64,000 nucleotides of DNA from Variovorax beijingensis (GCF_007828835.1 NZ_VIVL01000004.1:310001-374000); one strand, 5' to 3'; counted from the stretch's first letter, positions 35,116 to 46,623 are shown. The notes: generated from the letters alone by a model not told the origin. Made by a program: numbers and translations.

Positions 35116-35368
35116 TCGGCCGTCCCGCACCCCTGTCAGAAGTGACAGTTGACCGCCCGCGGGCTTGATTGCACGCTCGCCGAACTCCCTGCCTGAAACC
35201 CCACCCGCGGGACGGGAGGGCAGGGGACTTCTGGTGACGTGTGGCGGGCTGGTGCTGCTGCGCTGCCCTCTGCACGGGCGTTCGTGCTCTGTCCGAGTTC
35301 TCCAAGGAAGGCATTCCTCTTCCAACGCAAGCCGCCTTGAAGGCCGGGCTCCATTTCGAGGATTTGTC
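35116..35368. other. Intergenic region with a CTGTCA/TGACAG hairpin
   Basis: 253 bases between relaxase and AlpA genes. CTGTCA and TGACAG separated by four bases (35132-35147) form the only clear element; there is no T-run, so it is not an obvious terminator. Confidence 0.4.
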
Positions 35369-35635
35369 ATGCATATCGAACACCATGCCAACCGCGGCGA
35401 TGTTGATCCTCAGACCGCGGCCGGTCCCGCATTCTTCCGCATGGCCGATGTGATCCGGATCACGGCGCTGAGTCGCACCACTGTGTATCGACGGATCGCC
35501 GACGGCAAGTTCCCGCCTCCCGTGCACCTGGGAGGACGCGCCTGCGGATGGCCGCGCGCAGCGATTCAGCGGTGGATCGATGATCCGGACGGCTACTCGA
35601 ACTTGCCCGTCGCGCACCTGCGTCGAATGAACTGA
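35369..35635 (+). CDS. AlpA-family DNA-binding protein
   Basis: An 88-residue protein with an AlpA/excisionase-type winged helix: FFRMADVIRITALSRTTVYR, then RIADGKFPPPVHLGGRACGW and PRAAIQRWIDD. AlpA proteins control the integrase or excision of P4-like elements; here it is 16 kb from the integrase but in the same element. The ATG at 35369 is chosen as the first good start, though there is no strong ribosome site. Confidence 0.9.
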   Translation: MHIEHHANRGDVDPQTAAGPAFFRMADVIRITALSRTTVYRRIADGKFPPPVHLGGRACGWPRAAIQRWIDDPDGYSNLPVAHLRRMN

Positions 35636-36549
35636 GCGGAGCGGGGCGCTCCGGGGCCTTCGGGCGGGGTCCGGATGTCTTCCTTTCTCGCCCTGTTGGA
35701 TTCCCCGACTCCGGCGCCTTCAACAGAGACGCGGCAGGTTGGACTTCAGGGTTGCGTTCGTCGAGATGAGCGTCACAGGACGGCGGTCCGGGATGAAGAG
35801 GGGCAACGTCGCTGCGCCCCGCTGGACGGGAGCGCTTCGCCCCGGAAAAACCAGGGGAGCTGACGCACGCGGGCCATCCCTTGCGCGCGTCGGCGCTCGC
35901 GGCCGCAGCGGATGGCCGCCAGAGGTGCGGCAGCAGCAGGTCGATGTCACCTGATCGTTGCCGACGGGCCGCGCCGGCTCGTCGGAGTCACGCAGCTGCC
36001 ACCCAGCGCTTCAGGCTGCAGTCGATGGCCTGGCCATGGCGCGCACCGTCCGGTCGCTCACGAGGGGCACCGGCGCGAATGCCGGCATCCCGGCAGGTGA
36101 ACCGCCCAGGATGCACGAAGGCCGTCTGATCGCGTCGTGCCATCCATCCGGAATGACTTGACTCACGGCTGCCGATGGCAGCTTGCCTCGGCTCGTACGG
36201 GCCGTGCGGCCGCTGGGTCGAGCAGGCGCTGGTGGTTGTCGGCTCCCGAGAACGGCGCCTCCCGCCGCCGGACGGCTGTGCCGGTGGACGGTGTTTTTCC
36301 CAAAGGCGCCAGGGAATGCGCGTGCCGTTGGCCCCGCTCGTCGAGTTCGGTCCGTTGCACCCATCCAACGCCGGGCACTCAAAAGTAATGCTCACGAATT
36401 ACACGCGGCGGTGGTGATTCTTAAGTCTGCAGGATTCGTGAACAAGTACCGCTCGAACCAGGGGGCCCCCTCCCATAATCGGCCCGCCGAAGCATCTTGT
36501 CACAGAAATAACGATGCCCGGCAGCCAATCCTAGAGGGAGCACCAGAAC
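35636..36549. other. Stretch of about 0.9 kb without a supportable gene
   Basis: Short GC-rich open frames occur on both strands, but none has a convincing start, composition or recognisable motif. The last 30 bases hold the AGAGGGAG ribosome site of the large adhesin gene, and CATAAT near 36475 could be a -10 element. It may be decayed DNA at a junction between modules. Confidence 0.5.
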
Positions 36550-39500
36550 ATGAATCGCCATTTGCACCGCATCGTTTTCAATGCCAAACGTGGGCTGCGC
36601 ATGGTGGTTCAGGAGACCGCGAAGAGCACCGGCAAGGGCTCCTCCAAGGCCACCACCGTGGCAGCCGGTGCATGGGCTGGGGCCTTCGCCATTGCTCCAA
36701 TGCTCATCGGCGCTGCCCTTGCGGGCGTGCTAATGGCCCCGTCCGCGCTTGCCCAGATCGTCGGGGCGCCCAACGTTCCCGGCAACCTGCGCCCCACGGT
36801 GCTCGTTGCGCCGAACGGCGTCCCGTTGATCAACGTGCAGACCCCGAGTGCAGCGGGTGTGTCCCGCAATGTCTACAACCAGTTCAACGTGGCCCCGAAC
36901 GGGGCCATCTTCAACAACAGCCGCGTCAATGCAGCCACACAGCTCGGCGGCATCGTTCAAGGCAATCCCTACCTCGCGGGCGGGCCGGCACGCATCATCC
37001 TGAACGAGGTCAACAGCGGAAATCCGAGCCAGCTTCGCGGATACATGGAAGTGGCGGGGCAGCGCGCGGAGGTCATCATCGCCAACCCCGCCGGCATCAG
37101 CGTCGACGGTGCCGGCTTCATCAACGCCAGCCGGGCAACGCTCACGACCGGGACGCCACAGCTCAATGCGTTCGGCGGCCTCGACAGCTTCCTTGTGCGG
37201 GGCGGCACCATCACGATCAACGGTGCAGGCCTGGATGCCAGTAAGACCGATTACGCCGCCATTCTGGCGCGCGCCGTGGAAGCCAATGCCGGGATCTGGG
37301 CCAGCGAACTGAAGGTGGTGACAGGCGCGAACACGGTCAGCGCCGACCACAGCCAGATCACGCCGACGACCGGCACCGGTGCGGCCCCCACCTTTGCCTT
37401 GGACGTGGCCGCCCTCGGCGGCATGTATGCCGGAAAAATCGTGCTGGTGGGCACCGAGGCCGGCCTCGGCGTGCGCAATGCCGGTACCGTTCAGGCTGCG
37501 CCGGGCACGACTGCGTTGGCAGGCGCGGGCCAGCTCGTGGTCACCAGTGCCGGACGCCTGGAGAACATCGGCACGATCCAGGGCACGGCCGATGTGAACC
37601 TCGCGGCCACAAGCCTGGCCAACAGCGGCCGCATCGGCAGCGGCGGAAATCTGAGGATCGCCTCGCAGGGCGACCTGGCGAACTCGCTCGACGGCAAGGG
37701 CGGCACGCTCGAAGGCGCACGGCTGGAACTCGCCAGCACGGCAGGCGACATCGACAACCGCGGTGGCACCCTCCGCCAGACCAGCAGCACGGGGCTGACG
37801 ATCTCGGCACCGGTCCTGAGCAACACGGCCGGCGGCGTGGTCGGGCTGGAGCCGGTCCCGGAAACCCCGTCGCAGCCCGGTGGTGGCACGAGTCCGAGCA
37901 CAGGCGGGGGCACCGATGGCGGCACCACCAACCCGAGCGCGCCCACCACAGGTGGAACGGCGGGAACCGGCGGCACGATCACCCCCGCACCGTATGTGGC
38001 GCCATCGCCCGGGACCGTCACGGCAGCGGGCGTGATTCTCAACGACGGCGGCCGCATCTATGCAGGCGGCCCGATCGAGCTGCAAAGCGCCAACATCAAT
38101 AACAAGGGCGGCACCCTGAGCGTCGCCAGCATGACGGTCAACCAGCCGACCTTCAACAATCAAGGGGGCACGCTGAATGTCAGCAATGGCTTTACGGCCA
38201 CCGTCGGCCAGTTCGACAATTCGGGCGGCCGGCTGAATGCCGGCTCGCTGAACATCGCCACCAGCGGCGACCTGCTCAACGTCGACGGCGTACTGACGAG
38301 CGCGACCGACGCCCACCTCGTGGTCGGCGGCAAGGCGGACAACACGCGCGGATCGATTTCGGGTGCGAGCGCGCTGACCGCGAGCGTGGGCGGAGCCACC
38401 CTCAACAGCGGCGGTACCCTGGCTTCCAACCAGGCGCTGACGCTGAGCAGCGGCTCGCTGGAGAACACCAACGGCAGCATCCAGTCCGCACAGGCCGGTG
38501 TGCAGCTCGCAGTGACCAACCAGTTGGCGAGCGGCAGCGGCGGCAGCATCAACGCGGCCACGGATCTGGGTATCCAGGCCGGCGCATTGAGCAACAGCGG
38601 CAGCCTGCGCGGCGCGAACGATATCCATGTCGCGATCGGCGGCGCGCTGGTGAATGACGGCAGCGTCACCGCCGGCCGCCACACCACGATCACGGCCGGC
38701 AGCCTGCAAGGCGGCAGCACCGGGGTGCTGGGCGCGGGCATCCAGAGCGACGGCACGCTCGGCGGGGCGGGCGACCTGGACGTGACGAGCACCGGCGCAT
38801 TGGTCGCCCACGGCACCAACCTGGCGGCCGGCAATGCCGCGCTGCAAGGCGCAAGTGTCGATCTGTCGGCCGGCCAGACCAGCGCGGCCAACATCGCGGT
38901 CACCGCCACGCAGGGGAACGTGCTCACCAGCAGCAACGCCACGGTCGCCACGCAAGGCACCCTCCGCATCACGGCTAACGCCCAGTCTGGCCAGACGCTG
39001 GTCAATGACGCGGGCACGCTCAATGCCGGCCAACTGGACCTCAATGTCTCGAACATCGCCAACACCAATGGCGGCGAGATCGCGCAGACCGGCACCGGGG
39101 CCACCGCCATCGCTACCAGTGGCACCCTGAACAACGACGGCGGACGCATCGCCAGCAACGGCCAGGACCTCAGCCTGAATGGCGCAAGCATCACCAACGC
39201 TGGCGGCAAGATCGAGCATGCCGGCACCGGCACGCTCGCCATCGCGGGCGGCAGCTACAGCGGCACCGATGGCCAGATCACCGGCAACGGCGCGTTGGCG
39301 GTCGCCATGTCGGGCGCCTTCAACCAGGACGGCGCGAAGGCTGCGGTCAGCGCCCAGCAGATCACCATCGACGCCGGCTCGCTGGGCAACCGCGCCGGCG
39401 GCCAGATCGTGCAGACCGGCACCGAGGCCACGCGCATCACGGTGGTGGGCGCCCTGGACAACAGCGGCGGGACGCTGGCCAGCAACGGCGACACCAACAT

Positions 39501-42500
39501 CGCGGCTGGCAGCCTGACCAACCAGAGCGGCACCATCCGTGCGGCCGAGACGTCCGACCTCGGTCTGACCGTGGGCGGCGTGCTCGACAACAGCAACAAG
39601 GGCGCGATCGGCGCGGGCGGCAGCACCACCTTTACCGCCGGCAGTCTCAACAACAATGCCGGCAGCGTGACCGCTGTCGGCGATCTGACCGCCACCATCG
39701 GCGGCGCCGCGACCAACGTGGGCGGCATGCTGGCGGCCAATGGCAACGCGACGCTCGTCGCCGGCACCATGGACAACACGCGTGGAACCGTGGCCGCCGT
39801 CAACGGCAACCTGAGCATCACGACGACCGGTGCGACGACCAACAATGGTGGCACCTTGCAAGCCGGCGCCGCGACGAACTTGGTCAATGGCGGACTGAGC
39901 AATGTCGGCGGCAAGATCTTCGGCAACAGCCTGTCCGTGGACACACGCGGCAATGCGCTGGACAACAGCGCGAAGGGCACGATGGCTGCCACCACCACCG
40001 TGGCTGTGAACTCGGGGGCGCTGAACAACGACGCAGGCTTGATCCAGTCCGGTGGCGTCCTGACCATCGATACCGCTGGCAAGGCACTGATCAACACCAA
40101 CGCCAATGGCTATCGCACCACGCCCGAAGACGCGGCGGGCGGCATCACGAGCGCGGACACGCTGACGCTGACGAACGTGGGGGATGTGGACAACGCAGCC
40201 GGCTTCATCGGCGCGAAGAATGCGCTGGTCGCCGATACGCAGGCCTTCACCAACACGGGCGGGGGCATGGTGCTCGGGCAGTCCACGATAGCCATCGGCA
40301 CCCACGGTGCCAAATACGACAACACCGGCGGCCAGACCCTGGCAGTGGGCAATCTCGGCATCAACGCCGGGACACTGACCAACACCGCCGGCCTGATCCG
40401 CTCGACGGCCACGACGACGCTCCGTGCCGGTAGCGTCATCAACACCAACACCCAGGGAACAGAGCAGGGCATCGAAGGGCAGAACGTCGACATCGCTGCG
40501 CAGTCGATCGTCAATGCCTCCGGCGCGATCCGTGCCGACCAGAACACCACGCTCAGCAGCAGCGGGCAGATCGACAACAGCGCCGGCCTGGTGTCCGCTG
40601 GCAAGGTGCTCACCATCAAGGACCCCGGCGCGGCCAAGACCCTGTCGGTGCTCAACACTGGCGGCACCCTGGTCGGCGGCGAGAACGTCGTCCTCGACGC
40701 CGGCTCGGTCACATGGGACGGCAAGCTGCTGTCCCTCGGCGACATGACGCTGGCGGTCACCCAGGACATCACCTTCGCGGCGGGCAGCGAAACCGTCGCC
40801 AACCACAACCTGACGATCTCGACGACGGGCGACATCACCAACGGCGGCAGGCTCGCCGCCGGCAACGACCTGACGCTCTCCGCGAAGGATATCGACAACA
40901 CCGCCACCGGCGACATCCAGGGCAAGACCACCACGCTGAATGCCAGCGGCACGGTCACCAACCGTGGCGTCATCGATGGCCAGACCACCCGCATCAACGC
41001 CACCACGCTGGACAACCTCGGCACCGGCCGCATCTATGGCGACCAGATCTCGATCGGCGTCAGCGCGCTCAACAACGACACCGAAACGGTCAACGGCGTG
41101 GCCTCGGCCGGCACCATCGCCGCGCGCGATCGCCTCGACATCGGCGCCGGGACCGTCAACAACCGCAACGGCGCCCTGATCCTCAGCGCCGGAAACCTCT
41201 ACATCGGCGGCAAGCTGGTGGACGGCAAAGCCAGCGACGCCGCCGGCGTATTGAACAACCACGCCGCGACCATCGAGGCGGTGCAGGACATGGCCATCAA
41301 GGCCAATGTCCTGAACAACACCAACGGCGGCGTGACCTGGACGACGCAGACCACTTCCGATGGTCTCCAGCACACCGAATATGCGCTGCCTGGCAGTTCA
41401 ACGCGCTATGACCCCAGCCAGCTGGTCTTCGTGAGTGTGGGCGGGCCCTCCGTCGATTTCGAGCACCTGATGGGCGTGCTGTGGCCCAGCTTCGTCAGCT
41501 ACGCCGCAGGGCCCGTGTCCGGCCAGTTCTCCGGCATCCTGGTGCCGTCCGCCAGCTATCCGCTGTCCCGGTACGGGACTTACTACGCGAACCCGCCGCG
41601 CAACAGCCGTGATCTCACGGGCACGCGGCAGATCAACATCGATCAGACCGAGACATACACCGAGCCCGGTGCCTGGTACGCCCGCACCGATCCGATCTGG
41701 GCCGCCTTCGGCGTGACGCCGCCGGCCACGGACACACCAACTGACTCAACGCAAGCCCAGGCTTACCTGGACGCCCACCGGCGCCTCGATGCCGCGACCG
41801 AGGCCTTCATCCGGGACGTCTACGACAACTACGCGCGCTCCTACTACGCCTGGGTCTACACCGAGTCGACCACCACCCCGGTGCTGCAGACCTCATCGCC
41901 CGGACGGATCATCGCGGGCGGCAAGATGGACATTGCCGTCGGCAGCGGCACCAACGACATGAGCCAGATCCTGGCCGGCGGCGCGCTCAACGTCACGGGC
42001 GGCACCATCGCCAACCACAACGTGGAGGTCTCGGGCGCGCAGACGCGCAACGGCTGGCAGCACTTCCAGGCGGGGACGGGCGACGCGACGCAGGTCACCC
42101 CGTACAACACCAGCGTTCCCATCACCGTGACCCTGGCTGCCGCACGGCAGGAAGGGAATGTGACCGTGGTCGGCAGCGGCGGGTCGACCGGCACCCTGAC
42201 GCCCGGCCATACCAGCCAGGGCGTGGCCAGTGCCAGCGGTGTCAATGGGAGCGGCCCCACCGGCGTGGCCGGTGGCACCGGCGCCCCGGTGAATGCGCCC
42301 GGCGCTGGCACGGGTGGCGCGGCAGGCCCGATCGTCCACCCGATCATCGAAGTGAACCTGGCGGCCAGTTCGGAAACGACACAGGTCGTGCGTACGACCT
42401 TGCCGGGCCTGACGCTGCCCACGGCCAGCCTGTTCCGCACGCATCCGGAGACCTCCAGCCATTACCTGATCGAAACCGATCCGCGCTTTGCGAACCGGCA

Positions 42501-45500
42501 CAACTGGCTCAGCAGCGACTACCTGCTGAACAACCTGGGGCAGGACCCCAACAACGCCCTCAAGCGCCTGGGCGACGGCTACTACGAGCAGCGCCTGATC
42601 CGCGAGCAGGTGGCGCAACTGACGGGCTACCGCTACCTGGACGGCTACGACAGCGACGAGGCGCAGTACACCGCCCTGATGGACGCCGGCCTCACCTTTG
42701 CGCGGCAGTACGGTCTGCGGCCGGGCATTGCGCTGAGCGACGCCCAGATGGCGCAGCTGACCAGCGACATTGTCTGGCTGGTGGAGCAGACCGTCACGCT
42801 GCCGGACGGCAGCAGCCAGCGCGTGCTCGTGCCGCAGGTCTATGTGCGCGTGAAGAACGGCGACATCGACGGCTCGGGTGCTCTGTTGGCCGGCAAGCAG
42901 GTCAACATCAAGCTCGATGGCGATCTCGTCAACAGCGGCACCGTTGCCGGGCGCGAGACGGTCAAGATCACCGCGGAGAACATCCAGAACCTGAACGGCC
43001 GCATCTCCGGCGACAGCCTCGACCTCAGGGCCCGGACCGACCTGAACAACATCGGTGGGACCATCGACGCGGCCAGCCAGCTCAAGATCGAGGCGGGACG
43101 CGACATCAATGTGCGCACCACGACCAGCACCAGCGCGCTGGCGCTGGACTTCGCCCCCGGCGCCGCAAGCTTGCGCGGCGCCACCATTGTCGACCGGGTG
43201 GCCGGCCTGTACGTGACCGGCTCCAAGGGTGTGTTGGTGGCTTCGGCCGGCCGCGACGTCAACCTGATTGGCGCCCTTGTCGCCAACAGCGGCAAGGAAG
43301 GCACAACCGAAATTGGCGCTGGTCGCGACCTGAACCTGGGCACCGTTACCACCGCCAGGCAGGATGCCACGGTTCGAGACGCCGGCAACTACCGCGCCGA
43401 GGCCAGCACGCGGGAGGTCGGCACCCGCATCGAGACCAGCGGCGACATCAGCCTGCACGCTCAGCGGGATGTCAACGTGCGCGCCGCCACCATCAACAGC
43501 GCGGATGGCGCGCTCGAAGTGGCTGCCAAACGCAACATCACCATCGATGCCGGCCAGTCGACCTCAGCGCTCAATGTGGGACGCCGCACCGAGGACAGCG
43601 GTTTCTGGGGTAGTGACCGCAGCATGGAGCAGGGCACCTTCGGTTCGACCGGCGTCATCGGCAGCAGCCTGGGTGGCAAGACGGTGGTGCTGGATGCAGG
43701 CACCGACATCCGCATCCGCGGCTCGAACGTGGTGAGCGACCAAGGCACCGAACTCTGGGCCGGCAACAACATCACCATCGAGGCCGCGACGCAGACCCGG
43801 GACAGCCAGTATGTCCGCGAGGAGTCCAAGAGCGGCATGTTCGATGCGAGTTCGGGCTGGACGTGGGGCCACCAGGACACGCGCAGCACCAGGAACCGCC
43901 AGGAGAACACGGCCGTGGGCAGCACGGTGGGCGCCATCGCGGGCAATGTCGTCATCACCGCTGGGAACCGCTACAGCCAGGTGGGCAGCGATGTGGTCGC
44001 TCCGGGAGGTGACGTCGACATTCAGGCGCGCGATGTGCAGATCGTCGAGGCGCGCGAGAGCAGTCGCAGCGAGAGCACGCAGAGCTTCTCCCAAGGCGGC
44101 ATCACGCTGGGCATCAAGGCACCGTTGATCGACCTTTTGCGAAGCTTTGAGGGAACGACCGAGGCGATGGGCGATACCAAGGACGACCGCATGCAGGCGC
44201 TGGGCGCGGCGAGCATGGCGCTCAGCGGCTATTCGGCATACCAGGACATTGCACAACAGGCCGCGACCCAGAGCACGGGCGGCACCGGTGTGGTCAGCAT
44301 GGGGGCGACCCTAGCCCTCGGCAGCAGTTCGAGCGAATCCACGCGCACTGAGAGTAGCAACACGTCGGCCAGTTCGCGTGTGCAGGCGGGCGGCAACGTC
44401 ACCATCACCGCTACCGGGGGTGGAAGGGATTCGAACATCCTGATACGCGGGAGTGAGATCGACGCAGGCAAGAACGTCAATCTGTCGGCGGACAACAACG
44501 TCACCCTCGAAGCGGCGGCGAACACTCGGGAGCAGAGCTCTACAAGTCGCAGCAGCAATGCCAGTATCGGCGTGGGCTTCACCTTCGGGCAAAGCAACGG
44601 TCTGACGATCGAGGTGGCCGCTGGAAGCCAGAACGGACGCGACAACGGCACCGATGGTGCATGGACGAACACCACTGTCAATGCGGGCCAGCAGGTCAAC
44701 ATCACCAGCGGCGGCGACACCACCGTCCGGGGCGCCATGGTTTCCGGGAGCCGCATCAATGCCGACGTGGGAGGCAACCTGCACATCGAGACCCTGCAGG
44801 ACACCAGCACCTACCACAGCCAGAACAGCGGGGGCGGCTTTAATGCCACCATCTGCGCTTGGTATTGCTACGGCGACAGCAGCGTGAGCGTCTACGCCCA
44901 CAACATGCACGGGGACGGAAATTTTGCGAGCGCGACACAGCAAAGCGGCTTTCTGGCAGGAAATGGAGGCTTTGGTGTCAACGTGGCGGGCAATACCAAC
45001 CTCGTGGGCGGCGTCATCAGCAGCACCAACGCTGCGGTAAGTGCAGGCAGGAACAGCTTTACGACGGGCAGCCTGACGATGACCGATCTGGTCAACCATG
45101 ACACTTTCCAAGGCAGCGGGTACAGCGTCAGCTTCAGCACAAGCACCTCGAGTTCGGGTTCAGGCACAGCGGGTATCGGCAGCAACGATGTCAATCGGTC
45201 CAGCACCACCCGCAGCGGCGTCTCCGGTATCGCGGGGAATACGGGAGTGCGGACTGGAGTGGACGGCACCAACGCGCTGCAAAGGACCAATCGAGAGCGC
45301 GCCATGAGGGACATTCAAGGGGAAGTCCTGATCACGGCGCAATTCAGCTCACAAGCGACCAGTGCCTGGGGCCAGTATGCCAACGAGCGCCTGCGGGACG
45401 CCAAGACCGACGAGGAGCGAGCTTGCTGGGGGGCCAGCGGCTCATGTCGCGCGTCCGGACATTTGGTGATCGGTGGGCTCGCAGGCGGTCTGGGCGGGGC

Positions 45501-46623
45501 TATCGGCGCAGGCGCAAGCACGCAGGTTGCGTCCTATCTCGATCAGACCGTCAGCGCATTGGGCCTCACCGGTGCTGTACATGATGCGGTGGTCGCAGGG
45601 CTGACGATGGCCGTTGGCGGTGCATTGGGTAGCGCATCAGGAGCTGCGGGGGCATTCAATGAGGTGACCAACAATTACCTGACAAGCACTCAGTGGGAGG
45701 CGCTCGCAGAAGACATCAAACGATGCCAGGCGCGCAACTGCACGACAGAGGAACAGCAGGTCATCCGGAACAGCTATCAGGACCTCAGCAATCAACAGAA
45801 TGTGGCGTTGGCCAACTGCGCGAAAACCGGGAACTGCGTCACGTTGCGAGAGGATGTGATCAATGGAACGCAGGCCATGATCGATCTCGCTGCCGACGGA
45901 AAACTACCAATCGGCGCCGGAACCGGCAATGATCTGGGACAGTACGCGGGGCAGCGGCTGGCGAACGATCCCGCTTATCGAGAGACGGTAAGGCAATCGA
46001 TCGATGTGCTAAACAATTGCAAAGCGAATCCCCAGCAATGCACACAACAGGCGATCACCGCTGCTGCGTTGATTGTGGCTCCGCTGCTAGGACCGGCTGG
46101 CGTTTCGTTGACTTGGGAAGGACTCGCCGTAGGCGGGACAATCGGGGCAACGGCGAACGTGGGGGGCCAGTTGTACGCAAATGGCGGGAGTCTTGGTCAG
46201 GTCAATCCACGCGATGTCGGAATGGCGTTCTATACGGGAGCATTGACTTATGGGGCAGGATTTATGTCGTCGATGTTCGTTAACACAGGAGGCGCGCTCG
46301 TCGGGTCCGGGATGAACACAATCTATATGAATCAAGCGCCATCCGCGTCCGGAGGCAGCATCTTGGGAGCCGCGCTGGGAACAACGCTTGGCTATCCAGT
46401 TGGCGCCGTGGCGCAAAACGGATTGAACGGTTATTTCAATCCATGGTACCGGCCAATGTGGCAAGACTTGGGTTACACCATGCAGAGCTGGCTGCAGCCT
46501 AGTATTTTGCCCGGGATGGGTGGCGCCAGCGTTGGCAGCTTCTTGCAGGAGTTGGCCAATGCGGGAGTCAATAACCCGAATGTTCCACAAGGTACAGGCA
46601 ACCCGACAAGGGGTGGCAGATGA
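36550..46623 (+). CDS. Filamentous haemagglutinin / CdiA-like TpsA exoprotein, 3357 residues
   Basis: A secreted beta-helical two-partner exoprotein. Residues 1-22 (MNRHLHRIVFNAKRGLRMVV) are an extended signal-peptide region, with cleavage near ALA-QI at about 69. The TPS domain (about 70-330) includes NRVYNQF-like YNQFNVAPNGAIFNNS and VIIANPAGISVDGAGFIN. Many FHA-type repeats follow, broken by Gly/Thr/Pro-rich linkers near 435-480 and 1875-1925. The C-terminal part has a VENN-like EVTNNYL near residue 3036, then a hydrophobic Gly/Ala-rich module and a short variable tail. It is followed by a small membrane protein and its TpsB transporter. Toxin activity is not proven; it could be purely an adhesin. 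Confidence 0.92.
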   Translation: MNRHLHRIVFNAKRGLRMVVQETAKSTGKGSSKATTVAAGAWAGAFAIAPMLIGAALAGVLMAPSALAQIVGAPNVPGNLRPTVLVAPNGVPLINVQTPSAAGVSRNVYNQFNVAPNGAIFNNSRVNAATQLGGIVQGNPYLAGGPARIILNEVNSGNPSQLRGYMEVAGQRAEVIIANPAGISVDGAGFINASRATLTTGTPQLNAFGGLDSFLVRGGTITINGAGLDASKTDYAAILARAVEANAGIWASELKVVTGANTVSADHSQITPTTGTGAAPTFALDVAALGGMYAGKIVLVGTEAGLGVRNAGTVQAAPGTTALAGAGQLVVTSAGRLENIGTIQGTADVNLAATSLANSGRIGSGGNLRIASQGDLANSLDGKGGTLEGARLELASTAGDIDNRGGTLRQTSSTGLTISAPVLSNTAGGVVGLEPVPETPSQPGGGTSPSTGGGTDGGTTNPSAPTTGGTAGTGGTITPAPYVAPSPGTVTAAGVILNDGGRIYAGGPIELQSANINNKGGTLSVASMTVNQPTFNNQGGTLNVSNGFTATVGQFDNSGGRLNAGSLNIATSGDLLNVDGVLTSATDAHLVVGGKADNTRGSISGASALTASVGGATLNSGGTLASNQALTLSSGSLENTNGSIQSAQAGVQLAVTNQLASGSGGSINAATDLGIQAGALSNSGSLRGANDIHVAIGGALVNDGSVTAGRHTTITAGSLQGGSTGVLGAGIQSDGTLGGAGDLDVTSTGALVAHGTNLAAGNAALQGASVDLSAGQTSAANIAVTATQGNVLTSSNATVATQGTLRITANAQSGQTLVNDAGTLNAGQLDLNVSNIANTNGGEIAQTGTGATAIATSGTLNNDGGRIASNGQDLSLNGASITNAGGKIEHAGTGTLAIAGGSYSGTDGQITGNGALAVAMSGAFNQDGAKAAVSAQQITIDAGSLGNRAGGQIVQTGTEATRITVVGALDNSGGTLASNGDTNIAAGSLTNQSGTIRAAETSDLGLTVGGVLDNSNKGAIGAGGSTTFTAGSLNNNAGSVTAVGDLTATIGGAATNVGGMLAANGNATLVAGTMDNTRGTVAAVNGNLSITTTGATTNNGGTLQAGAATNLVNGGLSNVGGKIFGNSLSVDTRGNALDNSAKGTMAATTTVAVNSGALNNDAGLIQSGGVLTIDTAGKALINTNANGYRTTPEDAAGGITSADTLTLTNVGDVDNAAGFIGAKNALVADTQAFTNTGGGMVLGQSTIAIGTHGAKYDNTGGQTLAVGNLGINAGTLTNTAGLIRSTATTTLRAGSVINTNTQGTEQGIEGQNVDIAAQSIVNASGAIRADQNTTLSSSGQIDNSAGLVSAGKVLTIKDPGAAKTLSVLNTGGTLVGGENVVLDAGSVTWDGKLLSLGDMTLAVTQDITFAAGSETVANHNLTISTTGDITNGGRLAAGNDLTLSAKDIDNTATGDIQGKTTTLNASGTVTNRGVIDGQTTRINATTLDNLGTGRIYGDQISIGVSALNNDTETVNGVASAGTIAARDRLDIGAGTVNNRNGALILSAGNLYIGGKLVDGKASDAAGVLNNHAATIEAVQDMAIKANVLNNTNGGVTWTTQTTSDGLQHTEYALPGSSTRYDPSQLVFVSVGGPSVDFEHLMGVLWPSFVSYAAGPVSGQFSGILVPSASYPLSRYGTYYANPPRNSRDLTGTRQINIDQTETYTEPGAWYARTDPIWAAFGVTPPATDTPTDSTQAQAYLDAHRRLDAATEAFIRDVYDNYARSYYAWVYTESTTTPVLQTSSPGRIIAGGKMDIAVGSGTNDMSQILAGGALNVTGGTIANHNVEVSGAQTRNGWQHFQAGTGDATQVTPYNTSVPITVTLAAARQEGNVTVVGSGGSTGTLTPGHTSQGVASASGVNGSGPTGVAGGTGAPVNAPGAGTGGAAGPIVHPIIEVNLAASSETTQVVRTTLPGLTLPTASLFRTHPETSSHYLIETDPRFANRHNWLSSDYLLNNLGQDPNNALKRLGDGYYEQRLIREQVAQLTGYRYLDGYDSDEAQYTALMDAGLTFARQYGLRPGIALSDAQMAQLTSDIVWLVEQTVTLPDGSSQRVLVPQVYVRVKNGDIDGSGALLAGKQVNIKLDGDLVNSGTVAGRETVKITAENIQNLNGRISGDSLDLRARTDLNNIGGTIDAASQLKIEAGRDINVRTTTSTSALALDFAPGAASLRGATIVDRVAGLYVTGSKGVLVASAGRDVNLIGALVANSGKEGTTEIGAGRDLNLGTVTTARQDATVRDAGNYRAEASTREVGTRIETSGDISLHAQRDVNVRAATINSADGALEVAAKRNITIDAGQSTSALNVGRRTEDSGFWGSDRSMEQGTFGSTGVIGSSLGGKTVVLDAGTDIRIRGSNVVSDQGTELWAGNNITIEAATQTRDSQYVREESKSGMFDASSGWTWGHQDTRSTRNRQENTAVGSTVGAIAGNVVITAGNRYSQVGSDVVAPGGDVDIQARDVQIVEARESSRSESTQSFSQGGITLGIKAPLIDLLRSFEGTTEAMGDTKDDRMQALGAASMALSGYSAYQDIAQQAATQSTGGTGVVSMGATLALGSSSSESTRTESSNTSASSRVQAGGNVTITATGGGRDSNILIRGSEIDAGKNVNLSADNNVTLEAAANTREQSSTSRSSNASIGVGFTFGQSNGLTIEVAAGSQNGRDNGTDGAWTNTTVNAGQQVNITSGGDTTVRGAMVSGSRINADVGGNLHIETLQDTSTYHSQNSGGGFNATICAWYCYGDSSVSVYAHNMHGDGNFASATQQSGFLAGNGGFGVNVAGNTNLVGGVISSTNAAVSAGRNSFTTGSLTMTDLVNHDTFQGSGYSVSFSTSTSSSGSGTAGIGSNDVNRSSTTRSGVSGIAGNTGVRTGVDGTNALQRTNRERAMRDIQGEVLITAQFSSQATSAWGQYANERLRDAKTDEERACWGASGSCRASGHLVIGGLAGGLGGAIGAGASTQVASYLDQTVSALGLTGAVHDAVVAGLTMAVGGALGSASGAAGAFNEVTNNYLTSTQWEALAEDIKRCQARNCTTEEQQVIRNSYQDLSNQQNVALANCAKTGNCVTLREDVINGTQAMIDLAADGKLPIGAGTGNDLGQYAGQRLANDPAYRETVRQSIDVLNNCKANPQQCTQQAITAAALIVAPLLGPAGVSLTWEGLAVGGTIGATANVGGQLYANGGSLGQVNPRDVGMAFYTGALTYGAGFMSSMFVNTGGALVGSGMNTIYMNQAPSASGGSILGAALGTTLGYPVGAVAQNGLNGYFNPWYRPMWQDLGYTMQSWLQPSILPGMGGASVGSFLQELANAGVNNPNVPQGTGNPTRGGR

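Noticed and set aside
36183-37244. Open frame crossing the start of the exoprotein gene
   Set aside because: Arg/Gly/His-rich shadow in another frame; the exoprotein's signal region and ribosome site define the real gene.
36730-41373. Minus-strand open frame of over 1500 codons opposite the large exoprotein
   Set aside because: It mirrors the regular codon pattern of the FHA repeats on the plus strand and has no motifs of its own.
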